NCBI GenBank assembly: GCA_036346355.1
Contig: CM070576.1
Span: 57,769,712 to 57,833,711 of the forward strand
Length of the DNA: 64,000 bases
From: Rhipidocladum racemiflorum
Taxonomy: Eukaryota > Streptophyta > Magnoliopsida > Poales > Poaceae
Direction: 5' to 3'
Part shown: in pieces, positions 44,369 through 55,629 of the stretch
Layout of the letters: every line of letters begins with the position of its first letter
Position numbering within the stretch: the stretch's first letter is position 1
Notes under the pieces: model-generated
Seen by the model: the letters and a program-made list of their open reading frames with translations, nothing else
The model's database searches: none
Told to the model about the DNA's origin: nothing
Position numbers and translations under genes: made by a program

Positions 44369-45397
44369 ATGATTTCCTCCCCCATGCAAACCGTTCCCTC
44401 ACAAGCCGCACAAGAAGTCGATGCCGAAACCAACGAAGAGCTCTACCAACACTTCACCAACTTGGTCTCCTCCTGGCCGAGCTCCCGAGGCTTCTCCAAC
44501 CACCAGCTCTACCGCCACGACGACGGCTGGCACATCAGCCTGGCTCCCATGGTCGGCGCCATGGTCGCCGACGCGTGCTTCACCGCACGCCCCTCGGACA
44601 TCGTCGTCGCCACGCTGCCCAAGTCCGGCACAACGTGGATCAAAGCACTCCTCTACGCCACGGTGCACCGGAGAGAGCAACCCGTGGACGCCCCCGACCA
44701 CCCGTTCAACTCCCTCGGCCCTCACGAGTGTATCAAGTTCTTGGAGTACCAGCTCTACACGCGAAACAAGGTCCCAGACCTCGACAAGCTCCCGGACCCA
44801 AGGCTCTTCGCCACGCACGTCCCGTTCGTGTCGCTGCCGAGGTCCGTCGCGACGTCGGGCTGCAAGATCGTGTACGTGTTCCGGGACCCGAAGGACACCT
44901 TGATCTCGCTGTGGCACTTCGCGAACAAGTTCATGGTCAGGGACGGGTTGGAGCCGCTCTCGGTTCAGACCGCCGCCGAGTTCTTCTGCGACGGCGTTTC
45001 TCCGTTCGGACCATACTGGGACCACGTCCTCGGGTACTGGCGCGCGCACTTGGCGCGCCCCGAGCAGGTGCTCTTCTTCAGGTACGAAGAGATGAGGCGG
45101 GAACCCGCGGTGCATGTGCGGAGGCTGGCGGAGTTCGTCGGGCGCCCGTTTGGCGTGGAGGAGGAAGAGGGCGGCGCGGTGGATGGCATCGTCAGGCTGT
45201 GCTCGTTCGAGCACATGAGCAGGCTGGAAGCGACCAAGGGCGGCAAGACAGAGTTCGTGATCGGCGCGGTAGAGAACAGCTTGTTCTTCCGCCGCGGCCT
45301 GATCGGGGACTGGGCGAACCATCTCCCGCCGGAGACGGCACGGCGTATCGACGCTATTACGGAGGCCAAGTTCAAGCTTTCCGGTCTCAGTGTCTAG
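44369..45397 (+). CDS. Cytosolic sulfotransferase 1 (SOT family, flavonol-type)
   Basis: Intronless, 342 residues. The family transfers sulfate from PAPS to small hydroxylated acceptors (flavonoids, brassinosteroids, hydroxyjasmonate and others); the acceptor cannot be read from sequence. PAPS-binding loop TLPKSGTTWIKALLYATV at residues 82-99, catalytic His150 in LFATHVPF, 3-prime-phosphate motif IVYVFRDPKDTLISLWHF at 167-184, and the C-terminal RRGLIGDWANHL at 308-319 are all intact. The start is the ATG in ACACCATGA, about 65 bp after the TATA box; a second in-frame ATG five codons later is also kept in the other copy. A TATA-proximal ATG at 44326 opens a different frame and would be an upstream ORF if transcribed. 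Extremely GC-rich third positions. No transit peptide. Confidence 0.93.
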   Translation: MISSPMQTVPSQAAQEVDAETNEELYQHFTNLVSSWPSSRGFSNHQLYRHDDGWHISLAPMVGAMVADACFTARPSDIVVATLPKSGTTWIKALLYATVHRREQPVDAPDHPFNSLGPHECIKFLEYQLYTRNKVPDLDKLPDPRLFATHVPFVSLPRSVATSGCKIVYVFRDPKDTLISLWHFANKFMVRDGLEPLSVQTAAEFFCDGVSPFGPYWDHVLGYWRAHLARPEQVLFFRYEEMRREPAVHVRRLAEFVGRPFGVEEEEGGAVDGIVRLCSFEHMSRLEATKGGKTEFVIGAVENSLFFRRGLIGDWANHLPPETARRIDAITEAKFKLSGLSV

Positions 45398-46221
45398 CTA
45401 GCTAGGGCTCATCACTATTGTTGAAGTATATTATATTACCCAGCTTTGAGGGTTAGCTTAAGTTTTTACGTGAAATGTTTTGTGCATGTAGTATTGGAGT
45501 AGATTCAAAAGATCATGGGTTGGCTAATATAATATTTTAAAAAATAATTATGGCTCACTTTGATTCCACATCTTAGCTATGCTGGTGCCTAGACATGAGA
45601 ATAGGAAGTGTTAAAATATATTGCTTATATTTCTTCATCAACTTAAGTTTTTAGATAAATTGATCGGTGCATGCAACTCAACAGTTATTGTGACTGAACA
45701 AAAGTAACTATAGAACAGTATACCATTGCAATTTACAACGGTATAGCAATAAGTTTTATACAGTTTGTAACAGCATCAAAATAAAAAGAAAGTGAAATTT
45801 AAAATTTAAATTTGAATGTTGGCCTCGAGTTGAATTTTCAACTGTTTATTAAATTTTTCTAGATTTTTTTGAAAAGCTTTTAATGCTAAAGAATTGAATT
45901 TCTAATTTTAAATTTTAAAATCAATAAAACACAATACTTATGAGAAATCAAATTGCTAGCTTACCAGGACATCTTATAAAGAAATATATATCTAGACAAA
46001 CACTTAAACCCACAATGTCAAGGTATATACACATACACATAGATGCTCAAATTTCCAACCTTACACACACACACACACACACACAATCTTAGCGAAATCA
46101 AAATGCATTTCACATTCACTTGGTTAACATCCAAATTGTCCAATAAATGAAAGTTGAGCAATAGGCTTTAGTATAAGAGCGAGACTAGGGAACGCTATAC
46201 CGTTCTAACAGTATAGCACTG

Positions 46222-46335
46222 AAACTCATGAAACTCGTAATACTTTACATTGAAACTCGTGAAACTTTATATTGAAATTCATGAAACCAATCATTGAAAC
46301 TAATGAAACTTATCATCGAAACTCATGAAACTAAC
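46222..46335 (+). repeat. 22-bp minisatellite
   Basis: Four to five units of ATTGAAACTCATGAAACTTA with small changes: CATTGAAACTCGTGAAACTT, ATTGAAATTCATGAAACCAA, ATTGAAACTAATGAAACTTA, ATCGAAACTCATGAAACTAA. Function unknown. Confidence 0.8.
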
Positions 46336-46571
46336 AGATAAACCCTACCCTATATCGTAGGCTAATATTTCTGTTAGTATAAATATCAAATATCAGAGTA
46401 CACATGAGGGTTTATGCTCTCAAACATTTTATACAAGCTATAATCCACATTTCATACAACGCTAATTACATGAAAACCTCTAAAGCTTACAACAGATATA
46501 CACTGCTATGCACATTTCTACCCAAACCGACCTAGCTACACCAGTCTATGCCTATATCGAACCAGGTGTTC

Positions 46572-46812
46572 TCAGCCACTTCCCTCACTCTTTTGGCTTG
46601 AAGACAAATGGCACAGCCCTTCCTCAACTCTTTGTTGCACAGAAAAGTGGCAGGACAGGGGTATGTATGCCTTCCACTTGCCCTGCCCTCTTCCCTCACT
46701 CCTATGGCTTGCAGACAAATGGCACAGCCCTTCCCCAGCTCTTTGTGTTGCACAGACAAGTGGTAGGACAAGGGAATGCATAACCTCCACCTGCCTTGCC
46801 CCTCTTCCCTCC
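46572..46812 (+). repeat. Tandem duplication of about 118 bp
   Basis: CCACTTCCCTCACTC ... GACAAATGGCACAGCCCTTC ... GTGGCAGGACAGGGGTATG in the first unit recurs as CTCTTCCCTCACTCC ... GACAAATGGCACAGCCCTTC ... GTGGTAGGACAAGGGAATG in the second, and the beginning of a third (CCCCTCTTCCCTCCA) follows. Non-coding by appearance. Confidence 0.8.
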
Positions 46813-46839
46813 AGCACCTGTTTGGTTTAGGTAAATTTG

Positions 46840-47016
46840 GCTTGAAAAGTGTTTAGAGTCCAAATCGAACACATAAGTTGTTATCTAGTTTGATACTTGA
46901 TGTTTTGCTATATAAGCAGGAGATTGTAACATATTAGAGAAGAGCAAAGCATGAAATAGAAAAAATAATAAAGAGATTTTTACCCTTAAAATTTTTGTGG
47001 GTGTCCTGTTCCAACA
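46840..47016 (+). mobile_element. 3-prime end of an LTR (Copia-like) next to the sulfotransferase stub
   Basis: Features of an LTR end: GCTATATAAGCAGGAGATTG (TATA-like), AGAGAAGAGCAAAGCATGAA, AATAATAAAGAG (polyadenylation-like) and a terminal TGTCCTGTTCCAACA. Right after it the sulfotransferase coding sequence resumes in mid-gene. The 5-prime boundary is not clear, so a solo LTR or truncated element are both possible. Confidence 0.5.
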
Positions 47017-47095
47017 CCATCTCTCGCCGGAGATGGCGCAGCGTATCGACGCCATCACCGAGGCCAAGTTCGGGGGCTCCGGTCGCTGTTTCTAG
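47013..47095 (+). pseudogene. Sulfotransferase 3-prime stub
   Basis: Reads HHLSPEMAQRIDAITEAKFG then GSGRCF and stop, matching the last 25 or so residues of the two full sulfotransferases (HLSPEMARGIDAITEAKF in copy 2). Everything upstream of the conserved NHL is absent and replaced by LTR-like DNA. Downstream, GTAATAAAACC near 47199 may be its former polyadenylation region. It marks a third member of the tandem sulfotransferase array. Confidence 0.9.
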
Positions 47096-47541
47096 TGTTT
47101 TGGTGTGAGTGTTTTAATTGTTGTCTCAAGTAACAGTAATAACTGGAGTAATAAGAGAATTTGTAATCGTTACTTGTGCAATTGTGCTGTTCCATGTTGT
47201 AATAAAACCATTGCTGTTTTGGTTCTGGTTCTGGCAGTAATTCGTTCCATGTAGGCAGTGAATTTATGCATAGAATCCAGAATTCCGTGAACAACTACTG
47301 GCACTGGCTGCTGCTGCTTTCTACTATTCCCTATGATGTGCAACCAATGATGTACTCCCTTCGTTTCATACTCCATCCGGTTTAGTAATATCTGTCCTTT
47401 TTGGATATCGACACGGTCTTCAAAAAACAACTTTGACCGCTAATTTTTATTATAATATATTTATAAAATCCAATAAAATTATAATATTATGAAAGTACTT
47501 CTCGAGACAAGTCTACACATATAATTTTCATTTATTCAATT

Positions 47542-48206
47542 TGTCGACGATTGGGGAGCAGACCCCCGCCGAGCTTACTTGTTGGTGGAGGGACCAACCG
47601 CGACCCCTTCTTGCGTGATGAGATACTCAGAGGAATGACTCACTGGGCTTCAACAGGCAGAGACACTGTAGTTTACCCTGGTTCGGGCCTCTCAAGAAGG
47701 AGATAATAGCCCTACTCCAGCTTGTGTATATCTTTGTGCAGAAAAAGTTATGTGTCTGTCCCCTTCACGGTGGGGATGCTTTTATAGCTAACAAAGGGGC
47801 GTGCTTGTTCAAACCCACTAACTCCACGTCCGACCAGGTCCAACGTGGTAACTAACGGATCCTACACTCCTGTCACGTCCCCGCGAGGATCGCAACGAAC
47901 TGGCGGAGGTTACGCAGCGGGTGGTTACCGACCTCGGGATCACGTTAGGTCGGCTAACGTCTAACTCCGAACTCGGCCACCTCGGCCTGAGCACGAGCTA
48001 TCGGTCCACCAGGCCATGCGACCTCCTAAAAAGGTCCCGGCTAGACCGTCCCTTGGAACAACTCCTCGCGACGGGGCGAACGACCTCGTCTTGCTCGTGG
48101 CGCCCGGCTAGATCGCCCAGGGAACGGCCTTCCGTAGTTCGGGCAAAGATGAGCCCGCCGCCTCGTGGCACCCGAGGTAATTACGTAGGGTCTACCCGAC
48201 TCCGAC
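47542..48206 (-). repeat. 3-prime LTR of the Tat element
   Basis: Starts TGTCGACGATTGGGGAGCA on the plus strand. Its first 213 bases differ from the other LTR by one substitution; later parts have several substitutions and small indels (47757, 47874-47910, 48063-48150). The inner end reads CCGACG where the other LTR has CCGACA. The stretch CCTCGGGGGCTAGG on the minus strand next to it could be the polypurine tract. Confidence 0.9.
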
Positions 48207-48700
48207 GCCTAGCCCCCGAGGTTCGAGTGGAAGAAGGCTTTAAGAAAAGACCTTCCTCTTGGGCCTACCGTCTCCCGAGCCAGCCAGGTTGGTCGCGACG
48301 AACAGCTGCCCCGACCTCCGAGCTATTAGTCCGCCCTGAGAGACGAGCTCGGTCCCGCCGTGCCTTGGGCGTGCGAACTAGTTCCCATCCTACCGACGGT
48401 TCCTTCCCTTGGAAGCTTCATTCGGTTAGTACGAACCGCCTTCTCGAGGAACCGCCGCCAAGAAGACAGCCTTGGTTTGCGTGTCCACGCGTCGCTCTCC
48501 GTGTGGTGGACGTCTCAACTGCCCCCTGCGCCTTTAGGGCTTCCTCGACTATAACGGCGGGAACCTCTTCGTTCTCTCGTTTGGTTTTTAAACCCCAGAA
48601 GAGAAACCCTAGATCCACTTGCCCTTTCAATCAACTAGTGCGCTCCCTACTTCTTCATTTCGGCGCTTCATCCTCCTTTGCGATCATCCCCTCCATCCTC

Positions 48701-51700
48701 ATGGCGAAGTTTGGCGTCAGCAAGCTTGATAGGCGCAAGCTGGAGATTCTCGAGCGGGCGAAGTACCTTGACGCCGGCTCATGGAGAGCCGCTGGTGCCG
48801 AGGAGAGCCCCGAGCCGGAGGAAGGAGAGATCATCTCCACCGAGCTCTACGCCATAAACGGGCTTCGCACGCCCGAAAGCGAGTTTGTTGAAGCCGTACT
48901 CGCCTTCTGCGAGTGCGAGATCGTCCACCTCCACCCAAATTCCATCCTCATCATGGCCATCTTCGCCCATCTCTGTGAGGGGTTTGTGGGCGTCGAGCCT
49001 ACTCCCAGTCTCTTTCTTCACTTCTACACCCTTTCGCGCACCGGCACCCCCTCGCAGGCCGGCTGCCTTTACTTCCGCCTCCGACCTACCCGCCCGTACG
49101 AGTACCCGAGCTTCACGCTCAAGGACTCCGTGTCGGGGTGGGCCGACTCTTGGTTCTATCTGAGGAAGGCCGAGGGCGGCTCGCTTTCCTACTCCGGCGC
49201 CAAGGGTCGTGCCGTCGAGACCCCCCGACCTCCAGTACAACCCGAGGAGGAGAAGGTGCTCATGCTGATCAATGAGCTCACTTGCTCGGGGCTGTCCGGC
49301 CGGGACGTTGCCCGGGACTACGTCGAGGCAGGGTGTCGCCTCAGCGGAGGGTGCACCCTTCTTCAAGGTTGAAGGGTGGCAGGACATTACCCGGGAATCA
49401 CGCTCAGGTACATTACCGCCCTCGACCTTCACTTTAAAATAAGGAACATTCGAGCCATCTTGTGCTTTCTTGTGCAGTTGCAGCCCACGAGGACTGGTGG
49501 ATACGAGGGTGTCCGAGATGTTCGAACTCCCAAGGCCAAGGAAATCCTAGAGGGCCGCCAGATCGAACAACGCCCTTAACTTGACCGAGGCGGTAAGTCC
49601 TTATCTCGGACTCTTCCGAAGGTCCGTTCGGTCGGTTTCTTCCGAAATTTCCCGACCTATTCGAGTCCACTGCGCAGAGAAGGTCGCCTCGAGGTCGCCG
49701 TGGCCCAATCAAGGCCGCGTGGGCGTGACGAGGCCGGAAGACCAAGGAACAGCGGTCGCAAGCGCCGCGCGATCTCGTCGGCTACGCCCGCCCGCCAGCG
49801 CACACCGAAAGGACCAACGATGTCGCCTAGAGGGGGTGAATAGGCGGATTAAAATTTACGCAATGAATAAAATCGCCGAAGCTGGTCAATCCGGAGTCTC
49901 CGGGTTTTGGTCCGGATACTCGGCTTATCCGAGTGTCCGGTCTAAAGTCCGACTCTCGGGTTAGCCGCTCGAACGCATAATAAAGGCTACTCTAGCAGGC
50001 GCAATAAACTACTAGAAATAGAATGCAAAAACAACCTAGAACAATTGCTAGATAGGATTTGAATTAGAGCTACGCAAAGAGCTAGATTTAACTAAACAAA
50101 TTCAAATCCAAGTAAGCAAGACTAGGAAGTAAAAGAGAGAGCGAGGCGCAATTTTTCACCAAGTTCGGATTCTTGAAGGGAATCCTACGTCTCCGTTGAG
50201 GTGGCTCGGTCACGCTTGAGCCGGGGTCTCTTTCAACCCGCTTTCCTCCCGGTGTTGCACAAATGCACTCGCCGGCTTCACTTCTTGTCTCTTTCCTTTC
50301 GGAGGCGAGACTAGCCTTCACAAACGACCGGGGCTCACCACATGCGTCGGTAGCTCCCGGTGACTCCTAGCCGTCTAGGAGACCTTCAACCTCCAAGAGA
50401 AATAGCACCACGAAGAATCGCTTGGAGGATGAACTAGTGCTCAACAAGATGAAATGAATGCACTTAGCACTTTGCTTCTTCCTCTCCTCACCAAAAGGAT
50501 CAACAACCAAATTAATTGGTGGGAGGAAGTGGGGGCTCTATTGAATGCTTAGAGATGGTTAGGAATGGCTTGAATGCTGCTATGAATGAGCTCAATAGAG
50601 ATCCTAGCCGTTGGAGTGGAGTGGAGGCTTTAAATACCCTTTTGAAAACTAGCCGTTACTCCCGCTTTTGAACAGCCGGAGTGTCCGGACAAATAACCCG
50701 GAGACTCGGGTTATCCGAGACTCGGACCAAATGTCCGGATACTCGGACCACCTGGAACCAAAAGCAACCGAGAGGTCCAACGGAGACTCGGACATAATGT
50801 CCGGATACTCGGATTGAATCCGAGACTCGGACCAAATGTCCGGATACTCCGGTTACCTGGTCGGTTTCAATTTGAAACTTTTCAAAACCAAATGAAGGAG
50901 TGCTAATTTGAGATCGTGATGTTGATGTTGAGCACATGCACATCCTAAAGTCGATTTCTCGTCATACCCTCTTAATAGTACGGCTATCCTTAAGATACAA
51001 ATAAATAAAAGGTTACAACTTTGGTCTTGATGCCGTCCTTTTGCTTTTAGGTAGTCATAGGGGCGTCCACTGTCATTCCAAGCTCGATATGATCTCGATA
51101 TCTGCAGTATTCTTGGATAAAACATTAGATCTCTTTAATTGTGTCATCATTAATCACCAAAACAATTTGAGGGGCCTAGATGCACTTTCACACACGCAGA
51201 CATCCCGGCCCACGCGACCGCTCACCTCGCCGGCACTTGGAGTACGCCGATCGGCAGGAGGTGAGCGAACTAAAACTGTGGATGGATGAGTACACCAGGG
51301 ATAACCCCGAGCTGATGGCTCGTTTGCGTCAGCTTGCCGCGCGGGCGAAGAAGGAGGCCGCGGCTGGTCCAGCGCGGAAGGAGGCACTGGAGAGCCAGAT
51401 CGCGGTTCTTCAGGCAGAGCTCGCGCGGGTGAGCTCGAGCTCGGCCCCTCCGGATGACGAGGAGGAGAAGGACGAGCTGGACCCCGTCCCCTGGTCCCGA
51501 GGTCCCGCAGGTCGTCCGTTGCGCCCCAACCACGCCCAACGCCGACCATCACCGAGGCCGACTTGGGAGAGGTCGACCCTTCCGTTGCCAGGGCCGACAA
51601 GGCACGTGAGGACATGGCTGCCCTCCTCGATCGCGCCCGAGGCCAGCTGAAAGATGCCGAACGAGGTCAGCTTCTTATCCCTGCCTCGTTTCTCTCATCC

Positions 51701-53262
51701 CCCCTCCGGCACCACACTAACCCCACATCGTCTGTAGTGGGTGTGGCAGCTGGTGCGGAGTTATGGGATTTTGGAGCAATGGCTGACGAAATTCTTGATC
51801 TCGTGCTAGAGAGGGAGCTTGCCCGCGCTGCCGAGGCCGTTGTGGGCGAGGAGGTCGAGGTGGGAACTGAGGCCGCGGAGGCCCAATCCCCACGAGCCGC
51901 TGGTGGTGATGACGCCGAGGTAGAGGAGCCTGCCGCCGCGGAGATCCGGGCCCCAGAGCTCGTCTCTCCTGAGGAGGAGACGCGGAGGAAGATTGCGGCT
52001 GCCGATGCTCGGGCCGCGGCGGAGGGCATCCCCCACATTATAATTCAAGACGACGACGAGGAGGAGGACGGTGGTACCGAGCACGCCGCTGAGGCTCCTC
52101 GCGAGGATTCCGCCGGCGCGAGCGACATTATCGCCGCCACGCTCCAAGAGATCGCCGAGATCTCTCCCCGAGCCCGCGACGCTCCGCCGGACATCAACGT
52201 CGAGCTCGACCTCACGGCTGCCGACCGGCGACTCGGCCGATCTCGTGCCGAAGACGCCGCCATGGCCCAACCAGCGCCGACCTCCGGCGCCGACCCGGCG
52301 TCTCCAGTCGTCCTTGCGCCCGAAGACGTCGCCACAGCCCAACTTCAGGCGCCCGACCTCCCGGTCGCCGAGCCGGCGTCTCCAATCGTTCCCGCGCCCG
52401 GAGACGTCGCCACGGCCCAGTCTTGCGAGGAGGCAGGGCCCACCGGGGAGGAAGCTCCCCCGGCCGTGGACATTGTGCTCCGGGCGGAGGACCACAAAAG
52501 CCCGGATGCCGAGGAGGAGGAGCCCCCGAGCGCAACTCCTGCTTGGGAGGAAGAGGAGCGGGAGGTGATCCTTGCTCTTGAGGCCGTCCCTCCGCAGGAG
52601 ATGGGGGTCGATCCTCAGGGGCAAGGTCTCCCGCCCCCAGGGGTCGGGGGAGCTCGAGCTCAAGACCCAGCGCTCGATCAAGGAGAAGGAGCTCAAGCTC
52701 CCGCCCAGGGAGTAAGGAGCGGGACGGAGGACCCTGCCGAGCTGTTCCAGGAGGGGCTGGAGGCTCGGCTCTGTTGGGTAAGTTTCCTAACACTTATGTG
52801 TTTTTGTCTCAAAAAAAATCCGACTGCGACCCGAGATGCCTTGATGCGTAGGTGTTGGAGACCACCATGAAGGACTTCCACGCCGCGACCGTGCCGCCAG
52901 AAGTCGTCGCGAAGCACCAGGCCGAGCAAGACGCTAGGATCGCGAGCTCGAGCGCTGGTCGCCGAGCCGAGGTCTTCGAGGCCGAGATTCGGCGAAGATG
53001 GAGGAGTCCGCGCTCTTCCTCAAGGAGCGCCTCGAGCGAGCGGCGGCGGAGTCGGGGCTCGAGGCGACGGTGGCGTCCTGCGTGACTCGCACGGCGCGCC
53101 GAACGGACGATCGACCAAAGAACGGGAGGAGTCCAAACGGCCGTCAGCGGCAAGCGAGGTCGTGAAGCTCGTCGGCGGGTGCTTGACCTCGAGTCCGAGC
53201 TTGAGTCCGTGCGGGACGAGCTCGTCGCTCTGCAGGACGAGAAGCGTGCCGGCCTCCTGTAA
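48701..53262 (+). pseudogene. Antisense accessory ORF of the Tat element (gypsy-type transposon domain plus coiled coil), interrupted
   Basis: Transcribed opposite to gag-pol. First exon from ATG 48701: MAKFGVSKLDRRKLEILERA, then a region matching the plant-only domain Pfam calls putative gypsy type transposon (PF04195), with HLHPNSILIMAIFAHLCEGF and GWADSWFYLRKAEGG. A frameshift near 49350 precedes FFKVEGWQDITRESRS and a donor-like AG/GTACAT at 49406. The next part (51190-51665: VSELKLWMDEYTRDNPELMA...) and an acidic Ala/Glu-rich part (51770-52780) follow after the nested insertion, also in shifting frames. The end, LESELESVRDELVALQDEKR, is coiled-coil-like and stops at 53260-53262. The leader (48570-48700: AAACCCTAGATCC, TTCATTTCGGCG) looks like a plant 5-prime UTR. 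Function of this protein in Tat elements is unknown. Confidence 0.8.
49821..51184. mobile_element. Nested non-coding repeat (probable solo LTR or non-autonomous LTR element)
   Basis: Begins TGTCGCCTAGAGGGGGTGAA and ends GAGGGGCCTAGATGCA, a combination that I recall as frequent in grass genomes. It interrupts the antisense gene between two of its exons. It carries a polypurine-poor, AT-rich body and two clusters of TCCGGATACTCGGAC-like words (49890-49970 and 50670-50870). No protein is encoded. No matching target duplication was found (flanks AACGA and CTTTC), so boundaries are tentative. Confidence 0.6.
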
Positions 53263-53989
53263 CTCGTTCCTGCAAAAAACTTTAGCGAAAAAGCTGCCAA
53301 GTTGGGCATAATACGATCGTGTTTAATAGATGTCTTTTATTTTTCTCTGTTTTGTCTCCCTCGGAACGACAACGATATGCCCTATCCTGTTGCTCCCTAT
53401 TCGACGGAGCTCGACAGTCACGCGATCTAGCGATAGTCACGCGATCTAGCGAACGATCGTACTATGGAGTGACTACCTCGTGCGAAAGATCCTCTAGGTC
53501 GTAGCCACACGGTATCCTTATAGCCCCCGCCGCCAATGGAGGTCGTGGGGGGAGGCTGCAAACACGACCTTGTTGACGGAATAGAGCCCTGCGGGGACCG
53601 TGTGACTTTATACGGTGCGTCTACGCCGCTCACCGGCCGACCTGAGCTGGGAATCGTCGAGGGGTGCTCATGCGACCCTTTGTCTGCGGCGGAGGCCTGC
53701 CGAGAAAAGATGGTCGTCTTACGGAGAAGGAAACCCTCGGGGTCAAGCTCTGGTGGTCCGATGTCAGGCGGTAGGATGTTTGTCCGTTTGCGCCCTGAGG
53801 TCCGAGCTCGCTCTTTGATACCGGATCGAGTTTGATCACGGCACTTCGCGGGAGGTTTAAAGAGAGAAAGAGAAAACGAGAGAGAACGAGGGAGACCGAG
53901 AGGCCAAGTGTCGAATTTTTATTTAAAGGAGTAAGGTTGGTTTGGTTAGATATGGAACTTACGCAGTTGGTCGATGTTCCAAGTACTAG

Positions 53990-54980
53990 CTAGTTCTCGA
54001 CCATCTTCCATTGCGAGGCGGACAGCCCGGGCGTCTTTGTTGAGACGACCGTGTAAGGACCTTCCCATCTTGGCGTTAGCTTGTTGGCTTTTGACAGGTC
54101 TTGGACCCGTCGCAGAACGAGATCGCCGACGTGCAAGGTCCTTGGTCGTACCGATTTAGCGGCGTGCCTGCGGAGAGCTTGCAGGTAAACCGCAGATCGC
54201 AACAGAACCCGTTCACGAGTCGCCTCCGCGAGGTCGAGGTCGAGAAGGCGCTCGCCTTCTACGTCGATGCTATCGGCTAGGTTCACCCTTGGGGATCCTA
54301 GGACAACCTCGGCGGGTAGGACGGCTTCCGCGCCATATACGAGCTGAAAGGGGGTCTCCCCCGTAGCTCGGCTCGTCGTGGTGCGGACCGACCCGGAAGG
54401 GCGGGGTAGCTCGTCCACCCAGGCTCGACCATGCCGATCGAGGCTCTTGAAGACTCTCTTCTTGATTCCTTGGACGATCTGCCCGTTCGCGCTCGGCCGC
54501 CCCATTGCTCGTGGATGGGCCACGGATGCGAAGCATATCTTGGTCCCGACCTCCTCGCAATAAGCACGAAACACCTCGCTTGTGGCGAGTGCCGTTGTCC
54601 GTGATGAGGCGGCTCGGAACGCCAAAGCGGGTTACTACATTATTGCGGAAGAACCTTTTAGCCGCCTGTGCCGAGATGGTTGATATAGGCTCGGCCTCGA
54701 TCCATTTAGTGAAGGTGTCGATTGCGACGAACAGGTATTTACAACCCCTCCTTCCCCGGGGAAATGGACCGAGTATGTCGATGCCCCAAACCGAGAACGG
54801 CCAGGTTAGCGGCATGGTCTGCAGTGCGTATGCCGGCTGATGGACTTTCCGGGCATGGAACTGGCAAGGTCGGCAAGCGGTCACTATTGAGCGCGCGTCG
54901 GCCAGGGCCGTCGGCCAATAGTAACCCAACCGGAAGGCTTTGCTCACCAAGGTCCTAAAGGACGAGTGAGCTCCACACAT
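53990..54980 (-). pseudogene. Integrase of the Tat element (frameshifted)
   Basis: Two overlapping minus frames. The first (54980-54270) has the zinc-binding remnant (GAHSSF..., CRPCQFH) and the catalytic core WGIDILGPF (Asp68) and RLITDNGT (Asp128). After TDNGT the frame is lost. The second (54625-53990) continues with the core end SVAHPRAMGRPSANGQIVQG, where the catalytic Glu (normally in a VERANG-like motif) is missing, then TPFQLVYGAEAVLPAE and the C-terminal PRWEGPYTV block. Inactive as it stands. Confidence 0.85.
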
Positions 54981-55016
54981 CCCGTCATGGATATATTTGT
55001 GGAGATATGTGCCTTG

Positions 55017-55463
55017 CTATTGGGTGATGCACTTGGAGAGGACGCCAAGCGCGCCTTTGCGGTATAAGAGGCCCTCGACCATTTTATAGGTCGAGGAGCG
55101 TCTCACTAGCCGGGATTTCTCGGCTTCCTCCTCGGGCAGTGTCCCGTGCACGAGGTATTGGATGAATGGCGTCATCCAACTCGCACCCTGCTCGAGGAAG
55201 GAGACGGTACCACCCGTCTCGGTTGCCTCCTCTCCGGGGGGTATGGAGGGCTTATAGAGGTGCTCGATGAGCACCCCCGCCGGAGCGGGAAACTGGGCGG
55301 AACCGACCTTCGATAGATGGTCGGCCAGGGTATTGTCCTTCCTGGGGATGTATAGTACTTCGAAGTTTCTGAAGTACTTTTCCATCTTCCTTACTTCAAC
55401 CAGGTAAAGCGCCATTGAGTCATCGGAGCACTGATACTCCTTGTTAACCTGGTTGACAACCAC
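55017..55463 (-). pseudogene. Second RNase H-like region of the Tat polyprotein
   Basis: Contains VNQVNKEYQCSDDSMALYLV and FEVLYIPRKDNTLADHLSKV, the C-terminal half of the archaeal/plant-like RNase H typical of Tat elements, then a linker (KMVEGLLYRKG). The N-terminal half, with its catalytic carboxylates, is lost by frameshifts between 55464 and 55629. Confidence 0.75.
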
Positions 55464-55629
55464 CGCGAAGTCGCCCTTCGCTTAGTCGTTGGACTCGAGC
55501 GCCCCGCACGCCCAAGTCCGGCTAGCGAACCCTCATATTACGCCGCGTTGTTCGTTGCGCGAAATGTAGTCGAGGGCGATCTTGGATCCGCTCCCTGGGG
55601 ATTCGAGGACCACTCCGGCCCCCGAGCAA

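Larger units (their letters stand above)
45398..46840. other. Intergenic DNA with short tandem repeats
   Basis: AT-rich 3-prime flank of sulfotransferase 1, without a gene. It includes an (AC)n run at 46063-46084 and the two tandem repeats listed separately. From about 46385 the sequence may belong to the LTR that ends at about 47016. Confidence 0.45.

Noticed and set aside
44326..45405. Second long plus-strand frame (359 codons) and long minus-strand frame (307 codons) over sulfotransferase 1, with equivalents over sulfotransferase 2
   Set aside because: They are shadows caused by very high GC content: Arg/Pro/Ala/Gly-rich, no domain, while the sulfotransferase frame has all family motifs.
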